From: Allacma fusca
Taxonomy: Eukaryota > Arthropoda > Collembola > Symphypleona > Sminthuridae
NCBI GenBank assembly: GCA_947179485.1
Contig: OX359250.1
Location: 5,539,661 to 5,603,660 of the forward strand
Direction: 5' to 3'
Length of the DNA stretch: 64,000 nt
In this document: positions 46,149 to 61,723 of the stretch, in pieces
How the letters are laid out: each line of letters opens with the position of its first letter
Position numbering within the stretch: the stretch's first letter is position 1
Position numbers and translations under genes: made by a program
The notes under the pieces: model-generated
The model's input: the letters and a program-made list of their open reading frames with translations, nothing else
Databases searched by the model: none
Told to the model about the DNA's origin: nothing

Positions 46149-48005
46149 CAGAGATGCGCAGCCTTCGAAGGCTAGCCTTCTAAGAAGGCTTCCTTCAAGG
46201 CGGAAAGGTAACTCTCTTACCGTTGCAGAAGGAACGGAAGGATGGGGATACTTTTTTCTGAAGGCTGAAGGAAGCAAGCCTTCAGAAAAACTAGCAATAA
46301 AGGATTGTGAAGGAAGGGTTCGTAAATATTAGCCCTCTATGGCCGTGAAGGCTTCCAAGTACACGAAATATCTATTTAACGTGAAAGCATAGCATATATG
46401 CAACGAGGTTTTGGTGCTAGCGCAACAATTTAGGGAGTGTGCACATATTACGTTTCATTTTTTCGCCCTTTTTGGACCCTACCCTCCCTATCGTCATCCT
46501 AACGTCATTGTTCCTTGACCCCCCCCTCCCCTGTAAACGTCATCAAAGCAAAAACAAAGACAAAAAACAAGTTTAATCCGTAGCATTTTTAGGGCGGCGT
46601 TAGCCCACTTATAAGAAACAGGTCAGTAAAAAAAAAATCTGTAGCTTTCCTCCGAAAATGCTCGACCTATTTTGTTCAAAATTGATGAGCTTGTTATTGG
46701 TTGAAATCGGTCCACATGTTCGTACTTAAACAAAATAAACCAAATTTTGATGGAAGGAAAAATAATAATTAAAGTTAACGAAGGAATACCGTTTGGGAAA
46801 CTTTAGATCGCGGCCATTTTATTTTGGTTTTTCCTTCTCGGACAAAAGCGAAGTTGCAATTATTACTGTTTTTGCAATGAGCCTATTATTATTATAAAAT
46901 TATCATTTAACGTCAGTAATATCAGCAAATTTGCTATGTATCGAGTCAGCCACATTTACAATAACTTCCGTCGGTGTTTCCGACAAATACTCCGCTTCAC
47001 ATGCTGTGGAAAATTGCATTTGATTACTTTGAACAACAGATTCAATGCTTTTCGAGATTCTTTCTAACGAATTTCTATGAGCAGCTCTTTTCTGGGATTC
47101 ATATGCAATGTTGATAACAAAATAGTAATTGCACGCATGGTTGGTTTGCATTTCAAGGTTGCCTTGAATTCTGGGGCAATAGTAGACGGGGATAGTTTCC
47201 AGACATTTAGCACGACATTTGGCAACAAACCGCCAAAGTAGGCAGATGAATCGTCCGGGTTTTCAAATACGAACTCCAGAAAAATCATGCTTAAAGAGCA
47301 CCGGAATCTGGAGAAACTTCGATATTAAATATTTGTCCAAGTTGCATCGCCAAGGGCCACAGCAACTGAGATCATGAGAACAAACTATTTGCAAAACTGA
47401 AATTGATGGACGTGATTTTGTAGCCATTCTTGCGTAAGCCATGAGTTTTTGGAATGCTCATGGTTGTCAGACATTTGGACTAATGTACGGCTTGCGTATG
47501 TTTATAAAATGTATCAGTGGTCTTTCACCAATAAAAGTTTGTTGCTAAAAACACTAGTCTAGCAATTATCCGGGTTTATTCCTTAAATTTTTTTGAGAAT
47601 CGGTGAAACGTCATCAGCAAGATTACCCCCACCCCCCCTTGGTATACACAAAATCATCAGCATCAAGACCCCCTCCCTCCCCCAAAAATGAAACGTAATA
47701 TGTGCACACTCCCTTAGCCAATTCGTGAACTCACAACTCACAATTGACAATGTGTGCCCGCTCTCTTCACTGCACTGAATCCTGCTCGTGCGAAACGTTT
47801 CTAAGCGGGTTGTAGTTTAGAATTGAAGGAAGGCTAATTTTAGAAGAAGGCTGAAAGCAAAAATGAGTGTATGTACTTGGAAGGAAGGGTGAAGGAAGGC
47901 AGATTATTTAGAGGGCTTCATTCTAGGACATGTTGAAGGGGAAATTTTTACTGAATTTTTGTCTTCGAAGGCTTGAAGGCAGGCTATTTCCTTTGCGCAT
48001 CTCTG
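46149..48005. mobile_element. hAT-like non-autonomous element, GAAGG words, middle layer
   Basis: Termini CAGAGATGCGCAGCCTTCG and TTCCTTTGCGCATCTCTG, with a perfect 8-bp duplication GATTAGAG (46141-46148, 48006-48013). The paralogous site near 32407-32440 has a single copy, confirming an insertion. GAAGG/CCTTC words fill both ends. It is itself interrupted by the TTA-flanked element at 46433-47713. Confidence 0.94.
46433..47713. mobile_element. PIF/Harbinger-like element, innermost layer
   Basis: 30-bp terminal inverted repeats, GGGAGTGTGCACATATTACG plus TTTCATTTTT at the left and the complement at the right, flanked by a TTA duplication (46430-46432, 47714-47716). A 3-bp TWA duplication with G-rich ends suggests PIF/Harbinger. 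On the minus strand 47288-46903 carries two overlapping open frames. One has a Cys pair (KCRAKC) and a later NHAC, loosely like a BED-type finger followed by a helical tail, possibly the remains of an accessory or transposase N-terminus. No DDE core was seen. Confidence 0.8.
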
Positions 48006-48442
48006 GATTAGAGTCAATCTGTGTAGTAAAAACGTAAATAACGTGACCCTAGATACAGAATATTTTTCCTTAAAGCGAATAACCTTATAACTCCTAGGTA
48101 ACTTATCCCTGATTTTATGTTGGCTTCGCTATTTTTTTATGGCCCACACGTCTTTGTCACATGCTTTTGTCTTTAAAATAGTTGTTTTGTGATAACGTTA
48201 CAAGATAAATAAATAAAAAATATCATAACATTTGTTGATCTTGAAAATATAGTCGAAATTTTGGTGCTGACAAAATACGAAATACAAAATATAGTCGAAA
48301 TTTTGGTGCTGACAAAATACGAAATACAAAATATCTTGCAACATTTATTTTACGGCTAGAAAAATACCAAATACAAGATACGGAATGTATTTCAAATACT
48401 TACTATTTTAAATACAATATTACAAAATATTCCACACCTCTG

Positions 48443-49700
48443 CCTGTGGCAATGAGTCAAGTCAGTGGTTGCGGAGTGATGTAGTGTACCCAATATGCAA
48501 CTCTCAAACCAAAGGTCCTTTACTGCTTACTATTTACGCATACGCACATAATCAAACGATCCCATAATAATGTGCTACAAAGGTCAAAAATGTCTCAACA
48601 GCTCTGGCAATTCTTAGCGGTTTGAGGGAAATTCGGATTGTTTGGACATTTTTAATGGAAAAACAAAGTATTGGTTTGCCAATCATAACAACGCACAAAT
48701 GCGTTTCACAGACCCCGTCCCCCAATCTCCAAAGTCAAACCAAAAGTACTGAAATAAACTACCGTCTTTAAAAATAAATGAAGTGGTTCAGTGGTAAGGT
48801 CTGATACTGGATCAATTACCGGCCCAGACCCCAGACCTTTTTAGGACAGCACCGGACCAGATCACACTAATGGACCATTTTAAACAATAAATGACCCCGA
48901 CCAGCCCACTCCCATCCCTTATGACATTACGACTAGCTTCTTGAACATTTTTGACCTGTTAATCCGAATTTATTATTGTTACTTCCTAACAATTAGTTGC
49001 AGACACATAATTAATGCGTGATAGCCAAATCAATGATTTGATTATTTCCAATATTCCAACATTTCCACTAGTGCTCGGACCAGTTCAGTTTCCACTGCTT
49101 CTCCAAATAGTAATAATTGTATGCTTTTCTTATTTCCACAGAGCATGTCAGAGCTGGATAGCAATAGCAATAATAACAATTTTATTACATAAATATATTT
49201 ACATGTACACTCCTGCAAAGCCTCAAATGATGTTACCATACAAAATTTAAAAAAGCAATGCTGGGGTAACATGGATGACTGGAGACAAATGTCAAGATTG
49301 TAGTGTTAGTCACAAGGAAGTGCACACAATTTAAGCAGGTCTCATCGTCAGTTCCAGGTTAATACGCTTATTACTAATTACTAAAGAGTAGAATGTGACA
49401 CACTCCCGACACCATAGACGCACAAGATAAATACATACAAATAATATATACTTAAAATAATATACATACATATATAATTATATACATTAAATGACATATG
49501 AGAACTTTAGCCTCTCCAATTCCAATATTAGAAACCAGATATGGACAAAGTTGAATCAACAAAGTAACAAGGAAGGCCGTACAAAAAACCAGAGGCTTTG
49601 TGAATAGTGTGAAGGGATTGAATGCATTGAAGGGAGGATGCGTAATGCTTGGGATAAAGGGAGGTAATGCGTCGCGTATACTTCGTCATGTGACTGAAAG
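48443..49700. other. intergenic, upstream of the cathepsin gene
   Basis: No gene seen. 48790-48905 has GGTCTG/GGACCAG words (another word fragment). 49070-49094 is a lone terminus CTAGTGCTCGGACCAGTTCA, related to the end of the element at 60865. 49440-49490 is ATA-rich. Confidence 0.45.
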
Positions 49701-49711
49701 GTAGCAGGAGC

Positions 49712-49747
49712 TTAAAAGAGCCAGCCTCGGGAAACAAAGCATCAGTC
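49712..49747 (+). promoter_or_regulatory. possible core promoter of the cathepsin L gene
   Basis: A TATA-like TTAAAAG (49712-49718) lies about 30 bases before an arthropod-type initiator ATCAGTC (A at 49744). The predicted 5' UTR from there to the ATG at 49970 is about 226 bases if unspliced. Confidence 0.45.
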
Positions 49748-49969
49748 ATGCCTTGTCTCTGGTGCGAATAAGTCTAGAAGTAGCGTTCTCATGTACAGCT
49801 GTAGTCACTCTGCTGTTAGCAAGAAGTAGCAACAACAACAACACAACTACAATAACAATAACTCCTGTGAAGTATAGGGGTTCTATCCAAACAAATACAT
49901 ACCTTCCCTTCCACTCAAAACGGAGGACGATTCAGAACCAAATTGAAGATATTATCTCATTTTACAAAA

Positions 49970-53572
<3,603 letters not shown>

Positions 53573-53805
53573 AGACGTCATATCCTAAGTGTATACCATT
53601 TTTGATTCCTTTTCTGTTATAATTCTAGGCTACAGGTTTTCTATCAGCGCTATATAATTGAGACAAACAGGTTAAAACATGTATATTTAAGTTCTTGGAA
53701 GTATTGTTAAACTACTACCAATGCTACCAAATGTTCGAATAATTATAATGTGCTTTTCTACTTCGTAATAGCATATGAATGGACTTGGTATGAATATAAG
53801 TATTA

Positions 53806-53811
53806 AATAAA
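53806..53811 (+). terminator. polyadenylation signal of the cathepsin L gene
   Basis: AATAAA about 235 bases after the stop codon, followed by GATTAAATG and a T-rich stretch. The nearest canonical signal downstream of the gene. Confidence 0.65.
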
Positions 53812-54476
53812 TAGCTGATTAAATGTAATTTGACATGTTTTATTCTACCATTGAGCTATTTCATAATTTCTTCATATGGAAATAATAAATGTATTGCCAG
53901 CATGCCAACCGAAAGTTACTTTCTATATTCATAATTAAGAATAGAATTTATTGTGTAGCTGCAGAGTGTAATTTTAGAAAATCATAGTGAGCACCCTTGC
54001 TATGAATACATATATATATATATTATGTATGTAAATGTTAGCTGCGAACAGGCTTCTGCGAAGCTACACTGCGGAAGTTCATTCAAATATTTTTATTGGC
54101 AGTAACAAGAGAACCCGTTTTAATGACCCGTTCATATTTTCAAAATTCCTTCAAAACTAGTTCACTCCCTCCCTGCCATCTTAAACAGAACATGTTAGAA
54201 TTGGCTGCACTCCGTTTCCTGATGACTCGAATCATGGTAAATCTAGATGTTACCAGTGGTTATGACTTCATATCATCGCTGAAGAGGCAAAATGATCTAT
54301 CTACATGATACGTTTTTGTATAGCATGTATATCATTTTGCCTCTAAAGCGTCGATATGCATCCAAATGTAAATTAGCTCCTGCTGATGCTTAATTTCACT
54401 GTATGGACCAGCACCTTGAGAATTTGGGTGACACTAGTATCCTGGCCTTCAGGCTTCTGCGTCTGTTTGTTATAGT
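53812..54476. other. no gene recognised
   Basis: 3' flank of the cathepsin gene. One short (AT)n run lies near 54010-54020 and nothing else is supported. Confidence 0.5.
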
Positions 54477-54631
54477 CAGGGGTGGATTTACGGGGTGGCC
54501 CACCCTGGCCCGGCCAGGGTAAAAAAAATGTTGACTAAGGCCCTCAGATTGCAGATATCATGTGTAAAGGCCCACAAATCTATTTTGAGTGTTAGGGCCA
54601 GGGTAAAAATTATTTTATTAATCCACCCCTG
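54477..54631. mobile_element. 155-bp hAT-like MITE
   Basis: CAGGGGTGGATTTACGGG at the left and TTAATCCACCCCTG at the right, with a perfect 8-bp duplication GTTATAGT (54469-54476, 54632-54639). Same family as 43804-43952. The first ~20 bp of a third copy occur at about 56364-56382. Confidence 0.95.
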
Positions 54632-56394
54632 GTTATAGTACTCTTGTATTTGTATTATCTTTGTAAAGTACTGGGTATAGCATATCTTATTTCTCCCCTC
54701 CCCTAACCCGGGATAAGGGAGGGTAACACAAAATATGTAACTCCGCCAATTTTAACCAAATGCTATTCCAGATTTATTAATTATTTATTTTGTGTATTGG
54801 CAATTTACATAGGTGAAGAATTGCGTAAACAATCGCCAAAAGTTTGGAGCAAAATCCAGATTTATTGAGGATGTTGGCACTCCAAATCTTTGTTCCCGGC
54901 CAAAGTTTTGCATCACCTATCTTTTGACGCTTATGGGCTTTCCAAAGAGGTAATCAGTAGGTCCCTAAGTTGAACATTGTGGGTATGACCCGTAAAACAA
55001 GGTTTGAGAAATTCAGCTTCAAGAGCCATAACCAGAAAGATTAGGAAAAAAGAAAAAAAAAAGGAATTTGTAATTTTTTCCTGAACGTTCTGGTGTTCAC
55101 AAAACGCCCGGGAATGAACGAAACACTAATTTTATGGCAAACATTAAAATTCATTTGAATCTAATATAATCTTCAAAAATGTCGGACTCATGAACCAGGA
55201 GTTTTTTTTGAAAAGCTACCATAAAAGTCATACATTTTTCTTAGTTTAAATTTATCTTTGCATTTTTTCGCACTGGAACCAGTAATGATCATTGGAGAAG
55301 ACCTTAGGTTGAGATATAGCATTATGCTGCGATTATGCAATTATGCTGGAGTACCGTAATACGGGTATTACCTGTAACCAGTGCTCGGACTGGTCACAGG
55401 TAACACTCAAGTAAATGAGTACGCTCGTAGGAACCGGAGAGAGAGGTGTCTATAAGTGGATCTCTTATCTCTCAAACATACAGTTCGGGGGTGGGGGGAG
55501 CATAACAGACGGTAGTCCCAAAGCCTTCTGAAGGGCAGTGATTGCCGACTTTTGAGTTGAGTACCTGAACCCGTGCCGGAGGATCCTCACTGACCCGGGA
55601 TACAAGGGTTAAATTCGGAGTTGGGAACTGCAAAGATAACGTTTGCACTAGCTACAAACAATTTGCATGGTGTGCTGTAACTACATGTACTTGAGTTTGT
55701 ACCTCGGTGACGAAAGACTTCAATGCAGATCGCGGCATACCTATACCGCGGTGTACTCACATAAAACATGTTCCTTCCGTAACCGTAAATATTTTAGTCG
55801 GTACCACGGAAGGAACTAAACAGAAACAACATTCCAACCGCTTACGAACCGACATCTCACAATCACACTCACGTAAGTAAATACATACGGTCTGAACTTA
55901 TGTGAGAGGTCTCTCCGTAACGGAGAAAAAATTTACGTGCACGGACAAAACATACTGTATGTGAGTACACGCTAAGTCAGCTTTGCTCCTTTGTGCACTG
56001 AGACTATCCGTGAAAGCCTTGATTCCTCTCCGGAATCTAATTAGGAAAACAATGCATCTATTCTTTGTACGTGGACAGGTGTGTAATATAGGACATATTA
56101 ATTTTTAAGCGATGAGAAAGTCCCCATTGTGGACGTGGTTTCTGGATTCTGTCCCCACGATAATGACGAGCCATGAGGAGAACCAGTCAACCTGAATGAA
56201 CAATGAATGGGACATCGGTGTCTGACACTCATCGTTAGTCCATTTTGTTGGCCAGAGGAGTCTAACGTTAATTCATTACAGTAGCTTACGAAGTTATCTA
56301 TTATTAGTTACGATACTACTGCATGTGGACATTATTCTGTTATTACTGGTCATGCTCACATTAAGGGGTGGATTTACGGGTTGGTGATATATAT
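54632..56394. other. no gene; word-rich fragment at 55380-55990
   Basis: Nothing coding recognised. 55380 onward starts with CAGTGCTCGGACTGG and contains GGTAAC/CCGTAACGG-like words to about 55950, perhaps a further word element without a clear right end. 56364-56382 is a fragment of the CAGGGGTGG MITE. Confidence 0.4.
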
Positions 56395-57068
56395 TAGAGC
56401 TACTTGTGGGAACGAAAAGTTTGATCCCATTCCCGAACCCGATCCCGAAAATCGGGTCATCAATATTTTCGGACTTACACCCGAACCCGTACCCGAAATA
56501 CTGGGATCGGGTGCACAAAAACTCAGACATAAAATATGTTTAAATCGTTGATCTCAAACCCGATCCCGACCCCGAACCCGGAATCAGATAAACTGTACTC
56601 CCAATCCCGAAACCCTTGAACCCGGACTCGTTCCCGGGACCAGTGCAGTTTGTGTAAAACAATTTTTTTCTTCACATTTTTATTGATTTAACAATAGTTG
56701 TGCATGCGCACCGTGCAACAATAGATGTAGCCACTATTAAAAATGGTCATTATACTAATTGTAAGTCTGGTTTGCGTTGCCGAAGAGGCTACAGGAAGAT
56801 TGCTTAACCCTAAGGCTCCTGTTACTTTCATATGTCTTATAATCCTGTGGTGTGGCCAGTCTGGCCCCATGTTAAACCCCGGGGCCAGATACATATTTTG
56901 AATTAGAGATCCCGAAAGGAAATGGCGTTCCTTCAAGCCTTCAAAGGGCAGTTTTTAGGGGCGACGTAGACGCCCCTAGTAAGATGATCGATGTCCGTCC
57001 GTATGTCTGTATGTCTGTATGTCCGTACGTCTGTATGTCTGTATGTCCGTAGGTACGTTCCCACCATT

Positions 57069-58248
57069 AGGGTATGTCGATTGAAAATGCCGACAGTATT
57101 TGCCCGCCCAGCTGAAAATTCCCCAAAATGCCTGCCAACATGCCCAAAATTGGGCATGTGGGCGGTTTTTGAAAATGCCCTGATTGTGGGCATTTTGAGC
57201 AGGGCAAGTTGGGCATTTTCACGGCACCAGAATTGGATAACTAGTTTAGATTAAAAATACCCGAATGTGTAGGAGCACAGCGAAGGAAAAGGCACAAGTG
57301 AATGTCTGTTATTCGCTTGTTCGTTAATTTTAATTCCAGAAACATTGACAAATCAATTCAATTTAAATAACATTGGGCAATGTAATATGTCTCTCCTTTG
57401 AAAATCAATTTAAATCGTAGCATGATTGATGTGCAGAATAAAAATATACTCAGGCCTAATTATTGGAAAACTGGCTCAAGTAACTACCAAGGTACATCCT
57501 CCTTACAGGTCCTCAAATATTGTTTGTTTAGTTTATCTATGTAAACAAAAAATTACTGTACGGGTTCTAATTTGAACAGAAAACATGTTTCGCCCATCAT
57601 CAATACAAATACATGTATAGGGGTATACATGCATATATCCGTGATGGAGGGATTTCATCTTACGTCGTTACATGCGCCAAATTCACAACAATAAAAATAC
57701 CTGGCAGGCATTTTCGGACGCTTTTCCGTCCAACTTGCAACGACATTTTCAAATCGAATTCCACATTGTACCAATTGTACTATTTTATTTCACTATTCTG
57801 CCCAAAATGCCTAATTGTCCTCGAATGAAAATGCCCAAATGTGCCCTTGCCCCAACTGCCCTAAATGAAATCGCCCTGAAATGAAAATGGCCAAAATGCC
57901 CTAAATGAAATCGCCCTGAAATGCAAATGCCCAAAATGCAATAAAACGAAATCGCCCTGAAATGCATATGCCCAAAATGCCCTAAATGAAATCGCCCTGA
58001 AATGCAAATGCCCAAAATGCCCTAAATGAAATCGCCCTGAAATGAAAATGGCCAAAATGCCCTAAATGAAATCGCCCTGAAATGCATATGCCCAAAATGC
58101 CCTAAATGAAATCGCCCTGAAATGAAAATGGCCAAAATGCCCTAAATGAAATCGCCCTGAAATGCATATGCCCAAAATGCCCTAAATGAAATCGCCCTGA
58201 AATGCAAATGCCCAAAATGCCGGGCATTTTCAAATCAACCTACCCGAC
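57069..58248. mobile_element. GGCATTTT-word hAT-like element, innermost layer
   Basis: The ends AGGGTATGTCGATTGAAAATG and CATTTTCAAATCAACC + TACCCGAC are inverted, with flanking 8-mers CCACCATT and CCACCATA (7 of 8 match). Same word as the element at 9749. It contains a 40-bp x 9 array at its right side. A PLE-like motif (CGAAACATGT preceded by GATGATGG, minus strand) lies at about 57578-57602. Confidence 0.75.
57859..58218. repeat. 40-bp tandem array, 9 units
   Basis: CCCTAAATGAAATCGCCCTG recurs every 40 bases from 57859 (the third unit is variant, AATAAAACG). The second half of each unit varies between AATGAAAATGGCC, AATGCATATGCCC and AATGCAAATGCCC. It is built from the element's own AAATGCCC word. 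Confidence 0.95.
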
Positions 58249-59169
58249 CCACCATAACTCAAAACTTAGTGGACCAATTCCGTCGATTTTTTTTTCAACA
58301 GTGCTTATGTCAGCAGGTAGTCTGAATTCGTATTTGGTTGAAATCGGTTGGAACAATTGGTCAAATAACTTTAGGGCTGAAATCGAGTTCCAAATTCAAT
58401 TTCAAGTACAACTTGCATTGAAAGAATTTTATTCCACAAATTTAAAGTAAGCAAAAAATGTGTGTATGGCCCCTATTTACGGCTATTGCAGCATTAAATT
58501 ACATTGAAAATGGCGGATATCTCTGATTCTTGTCCACTTTCGATTTTTTTTCAGCCTTCACTGTAATGTCACTGACCTGAATTTTTTCCCCCAAATGGTC
58601 AATATAATAAGTAACGATTACTAATTTTTCTAAACTAAATGCACTAAATTTACACCCTTAAAAAAATTATTTCGTTAAAAAAAATCATTTCGTGGCCGAT
58701 CTGGCCACAGCACAGGAACCATAGGGTTAAACGATTCCCACCATTGCAATGACGTTCATCTTGCAAGTTAGAGCGGGTGGAAATCACTACTACGCGATGC
58801 CAACTCACAAAATGTGAAACGGCTCAAGCCGCGAACGTAAAATTATTATCTCAGCACTTTCACGAAAGAAGCCGTGCATGCTTTGTATTTTTTTCTCCGC
58901 TAGATGGATGCGTAGTTCCCGGGAACGTGAAGCCTGTAACGGGTGTGGGAACGAAGATGTTCCCGGTTCCCGACGGAAACACAAATACCTTCATCAAGGA
59001 TGAACCCGTTCCCAAACCCGGTCCCGTTCCCGAAATCGCGGGTCTGCTGAACATGTTCCTGAACCTGGTCCCAAAGTATTTGGGAACATTAATTTGACAC
59101 CCGAACTCGAACCCGTTCCCGATCCCGAACCCAATTCCCGGTTGTATCCCGATCCCAAAAGTAGCTCTA

Positions 59170-60864
59170 ATATATTATTAAAAATATATATAATAATATA
59201 TAATATAATATATTTTGAAATGAAGAACGGGTATAACCAATTTTAAACTGAAAATATCAGTATTTCCAAAAAATCATGGCTTTGCCTCACTCTTTTTGAC
59301 ACTGTTCCGGCAGATTTTGACAAAATTTTCATGCAATTTTTAAGAAATAAGCTGTAAATATAAATAATATAAATAAATAGAATTAGAATTAGAATTAATT
59401 AAAATAGAAATAAGTTGTAAGAAATAAGTTTGTAAAAATCAAGGGGAAACGGAATAGTATTTACCTTTGCCCTATACTAGGGGGTCTCTGCGTGGGCTAA
59501 TGAGTGCAATCTTCTTGAAACTCTGGGTATTACGGTCAATTTGGAAAACACGGAATAACTTCTACAGAAATCGTCGAGAAAGTTTTATATACTGGGCGGC
59601 CGTAGTCATTTTCACGTACGGTATATGGTACGTAGCCCACATATGTACGTGTGTGACTCATAAAATATTTGACTATTCCATTTTGTAGCAAAGTCATTTC
59701 CAGAATTTACTACTTTAAAATCTACTTCATTGACCTCGGGGAATACTTGAATTCACACGGTTCGAAAACTTCAAGCAAAGTTGGTATTGTTCAGCATGTC
59801 AATTGCTGCATTTTTTCCCAAACAGTGTTTTGATAATGTCAAAATTCTATGGGTTTTCCAGAGAACTAGTTAATATCTTTATTATTCGAAATGTGGACAT
59901 AAAAATTATGTTGTTGCAAGGTTGGAGAAATACATCTTCAAGAGTGGCTAAAAAAGATACGGAAAAGATGGATTTGATCATTTCATTTTTTCATGGATGA
60001 TCCTGCGTTGTATACATTTTTGGAACGCTTAAATTTAAGTGGAGTCTAATATCATCTTCTAAGGAAAAAAATCGCGATCTCATACATAAAAATGTTAGGA
60101 TAATTTGGAGCAGCGGAGCATTTTATTTTTATTAAAATTTTAAAATAAGAATTACGTCGCATTTCCTATTCCTTCCGTATCATAAATGATTGCCGATTTT
60201 GTCTAACATGGTTGTAACAGTCTTGGGTAATTAAAGATCAATGGAACTTTTCCAGGTCATGTCACTTCATATAGATACATACACCAATTGCGATCAATTA
60301 TGGTCGATTACATATAATTAGCCCTCGTAGTCAATTTTAACCAACTCCTGGTGATTGAGTTGCTTGTAGTCAACTGTTTAGTTAAAAATAGGAATATTCT
60401 TGTCTGTGGGGAATGTTATATGGTGACTGCGGTTCAAGTCGAATAGATACGGTTTGCATGTACAAATATGTTGAAGTATAGTGGAGCAAACCACAATATG
60501 TTAAACTTCAATTATTAGACTTGATTTTAATTACTACAACAATAATAGTTAATATAAAAATATACAAGAAAGAAAATAATAATAAATAATACAATAGAAA
60601 AAGGTACAATTTCATTACGACCTTGGAAAAAGTACACTCCATAGTGAGTAAGGGTAGTTAGAAATTCTGGTTAAAACTAATTAGGCGATAAAAAGGGGAT
60701 GAAATTGTGTAGACTGACAGGTTTGGTTTCCTGGAGAGAATGCTCCAGGAAATTTTGGTCTTAACGGTGTGAGGGTTGCAGGAGAAGTGCTCCAGGACCG
60801 AGGCATTATTTGAGAGTCCTATTATAGGTTGAGGACGGAAATTTCATTTTAATACTCCCTGAAC
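59170..60864. other. no gene recognised
   Basis: AT-rich flank with a TATAATATA stretch at 59180-59215. 60710-60830 has two CTCCAGGA-containing segments (GAGAATGCTCCAGGA, GAAGTGCTCCAGGA) of unknown meaning. Open frames at 59467-59688 and 59803-60000 have no recognisable domain. Confidence 0.45.
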
Positions 60865-61715
60865 TAGTACTCGGACCAGTTCAGTTCAAAACCGAAAAAT
60901 TCCGATTCGGTTCAGTTCAGTTCAGTTTGATTCACTATAAATAGAGTTCAGTTCAGCTGTTGAACTGAACTGAACAGTTCGATTCAGTATTTGAATCGAA
61001 CTGAACCATGTGATGCAAACTGCAGTTCAAACGGTTTGCAAACGGGCTCCTTGCTGGAAATGTCACCACCAACGTACATTCTTATCTTTCATTCTCATAT
61101 ATAGTTATTTAACGAATAATGGACAGTTTATTAACTACTTTATTATTTAACAATTTTCCTTTTAATAATTCCATGGGATGTTGCTGGACCAAGCTTGGGG
61201 CTAAAGAAGTTGCTTTCTTTAAAACTTCAACAGCTACTTAAAATTCTGGTTTTATTACGGAGCTGAAAAAATTAAAATTGATACGAATCCTAAGGAAAAT
61301 GTAAATACTGAATTCGCCCAAAGCTGCAATGCTAAATGGAAGCAATGGATTACTAAAAGTAGATTCTGAAACAGGGCCATTCCAGAGTACATTACCGTCA
61401 TCATAATTTGTGCATTCTCCAGTGCACTGATTGCTATGGTGAATGCAGAATCGAAAGAAATCAGTTTTTTTCTGGGGTTGACTCGAATAACTAAATTCGG
61501 AGCTCTATATGTGTACATCCGCAATTGTTCTTGTTTACCAAACACTACGACTGAACTGTTTGATTCACCGATTCAGTTCAGTTCATCGGGTGAAACTGAA
61601 CTGAACTGAACTGTTTTTACTTGAACTGAACCGAAACCGAATTTTTGTTTCAGTTCACTGCTCAAACTGAACTGAACTGCAAATTTTGAATCGAACTGAA
61701 CTGTTCCGAGTACTA
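60865..61715. mobile_element. hAT-like non-autonomous element, GTTCAGTTC words
   Basis: Termini TAGTACTCGGACCAGTTCAG and CTGAACTGTTCCGAGTACTA, with a perfect 8-bp duplication CCCTGAAC (60857-60864, 61716-61723). The first ~150 and last ~165 bp are almost entirely GTTCAGTTC/GAACTGAAC words. The centre (about 61020-61550) is ordinary sequence with no transposase. Confidence 0.94.
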
Positions 61716-61723
61716 CCCTGAAC

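Larger units (their letters stand above)
45772..48442. mobile_element. AAATAC-word element, outer layer of a triple nest
   Basis: Inverted ends CAGAGGTGTGGAAAATAC and ATTCCACACCTCTG. The subterminal parts are full of AAATACAAAATAC words. The flanks CCAGTTTT and CCTGTGGC match at only four of eight positions, so the duplication is not preserved. The element is split at 46149-48005 by another hAT-like element. A related, uninterrupted copy is at 32200-32787. It encodes nothing recognisable. Confidence 0.85.
56808..58726. mobile_element. piggyBac-like non-autonomous element, middle layer
   Basis: TTAA (56804-56807) then CCCTAAGGCTCCTGT at the left; ACAGGAACCATAGGG then TTAA (58727-58730) at the right. 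Subterminal GTGTGGCCAGTCTGGCC and GGCCGATCTGGCCACAG are also inverted. TTAA sites with a CCCT start are piggyBac hallmarks. No transposase present. Inside are a GGGGCGACG/GTCTGTATG block (56955-57055) and a GGCATTTT-word element. Confidence 0.82.
56395..59169. mobile_element. CCCGAACCCG-word element, outer layer of the second triple nest
   Basis: Inverted termini TAGAGCTACTTGTGGGA and TCCCAAAAGTAGCTCTA, with imperfect flanking 8-mers ATATATAT and ATATATTA. 56405-56640 and 58915-59160 are filled with CCCGAACCCG/GTTCCCG words. The interior holds a piggyBac-like element at 56808-58726. Confidence 0.82.

Noticed and set aside
57785-58055. Minus-strand open frames with a repeated HFRAISF-like peptide
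   Set aside because: They are translations of the 40-bp tandem array with no other sign of a gene.
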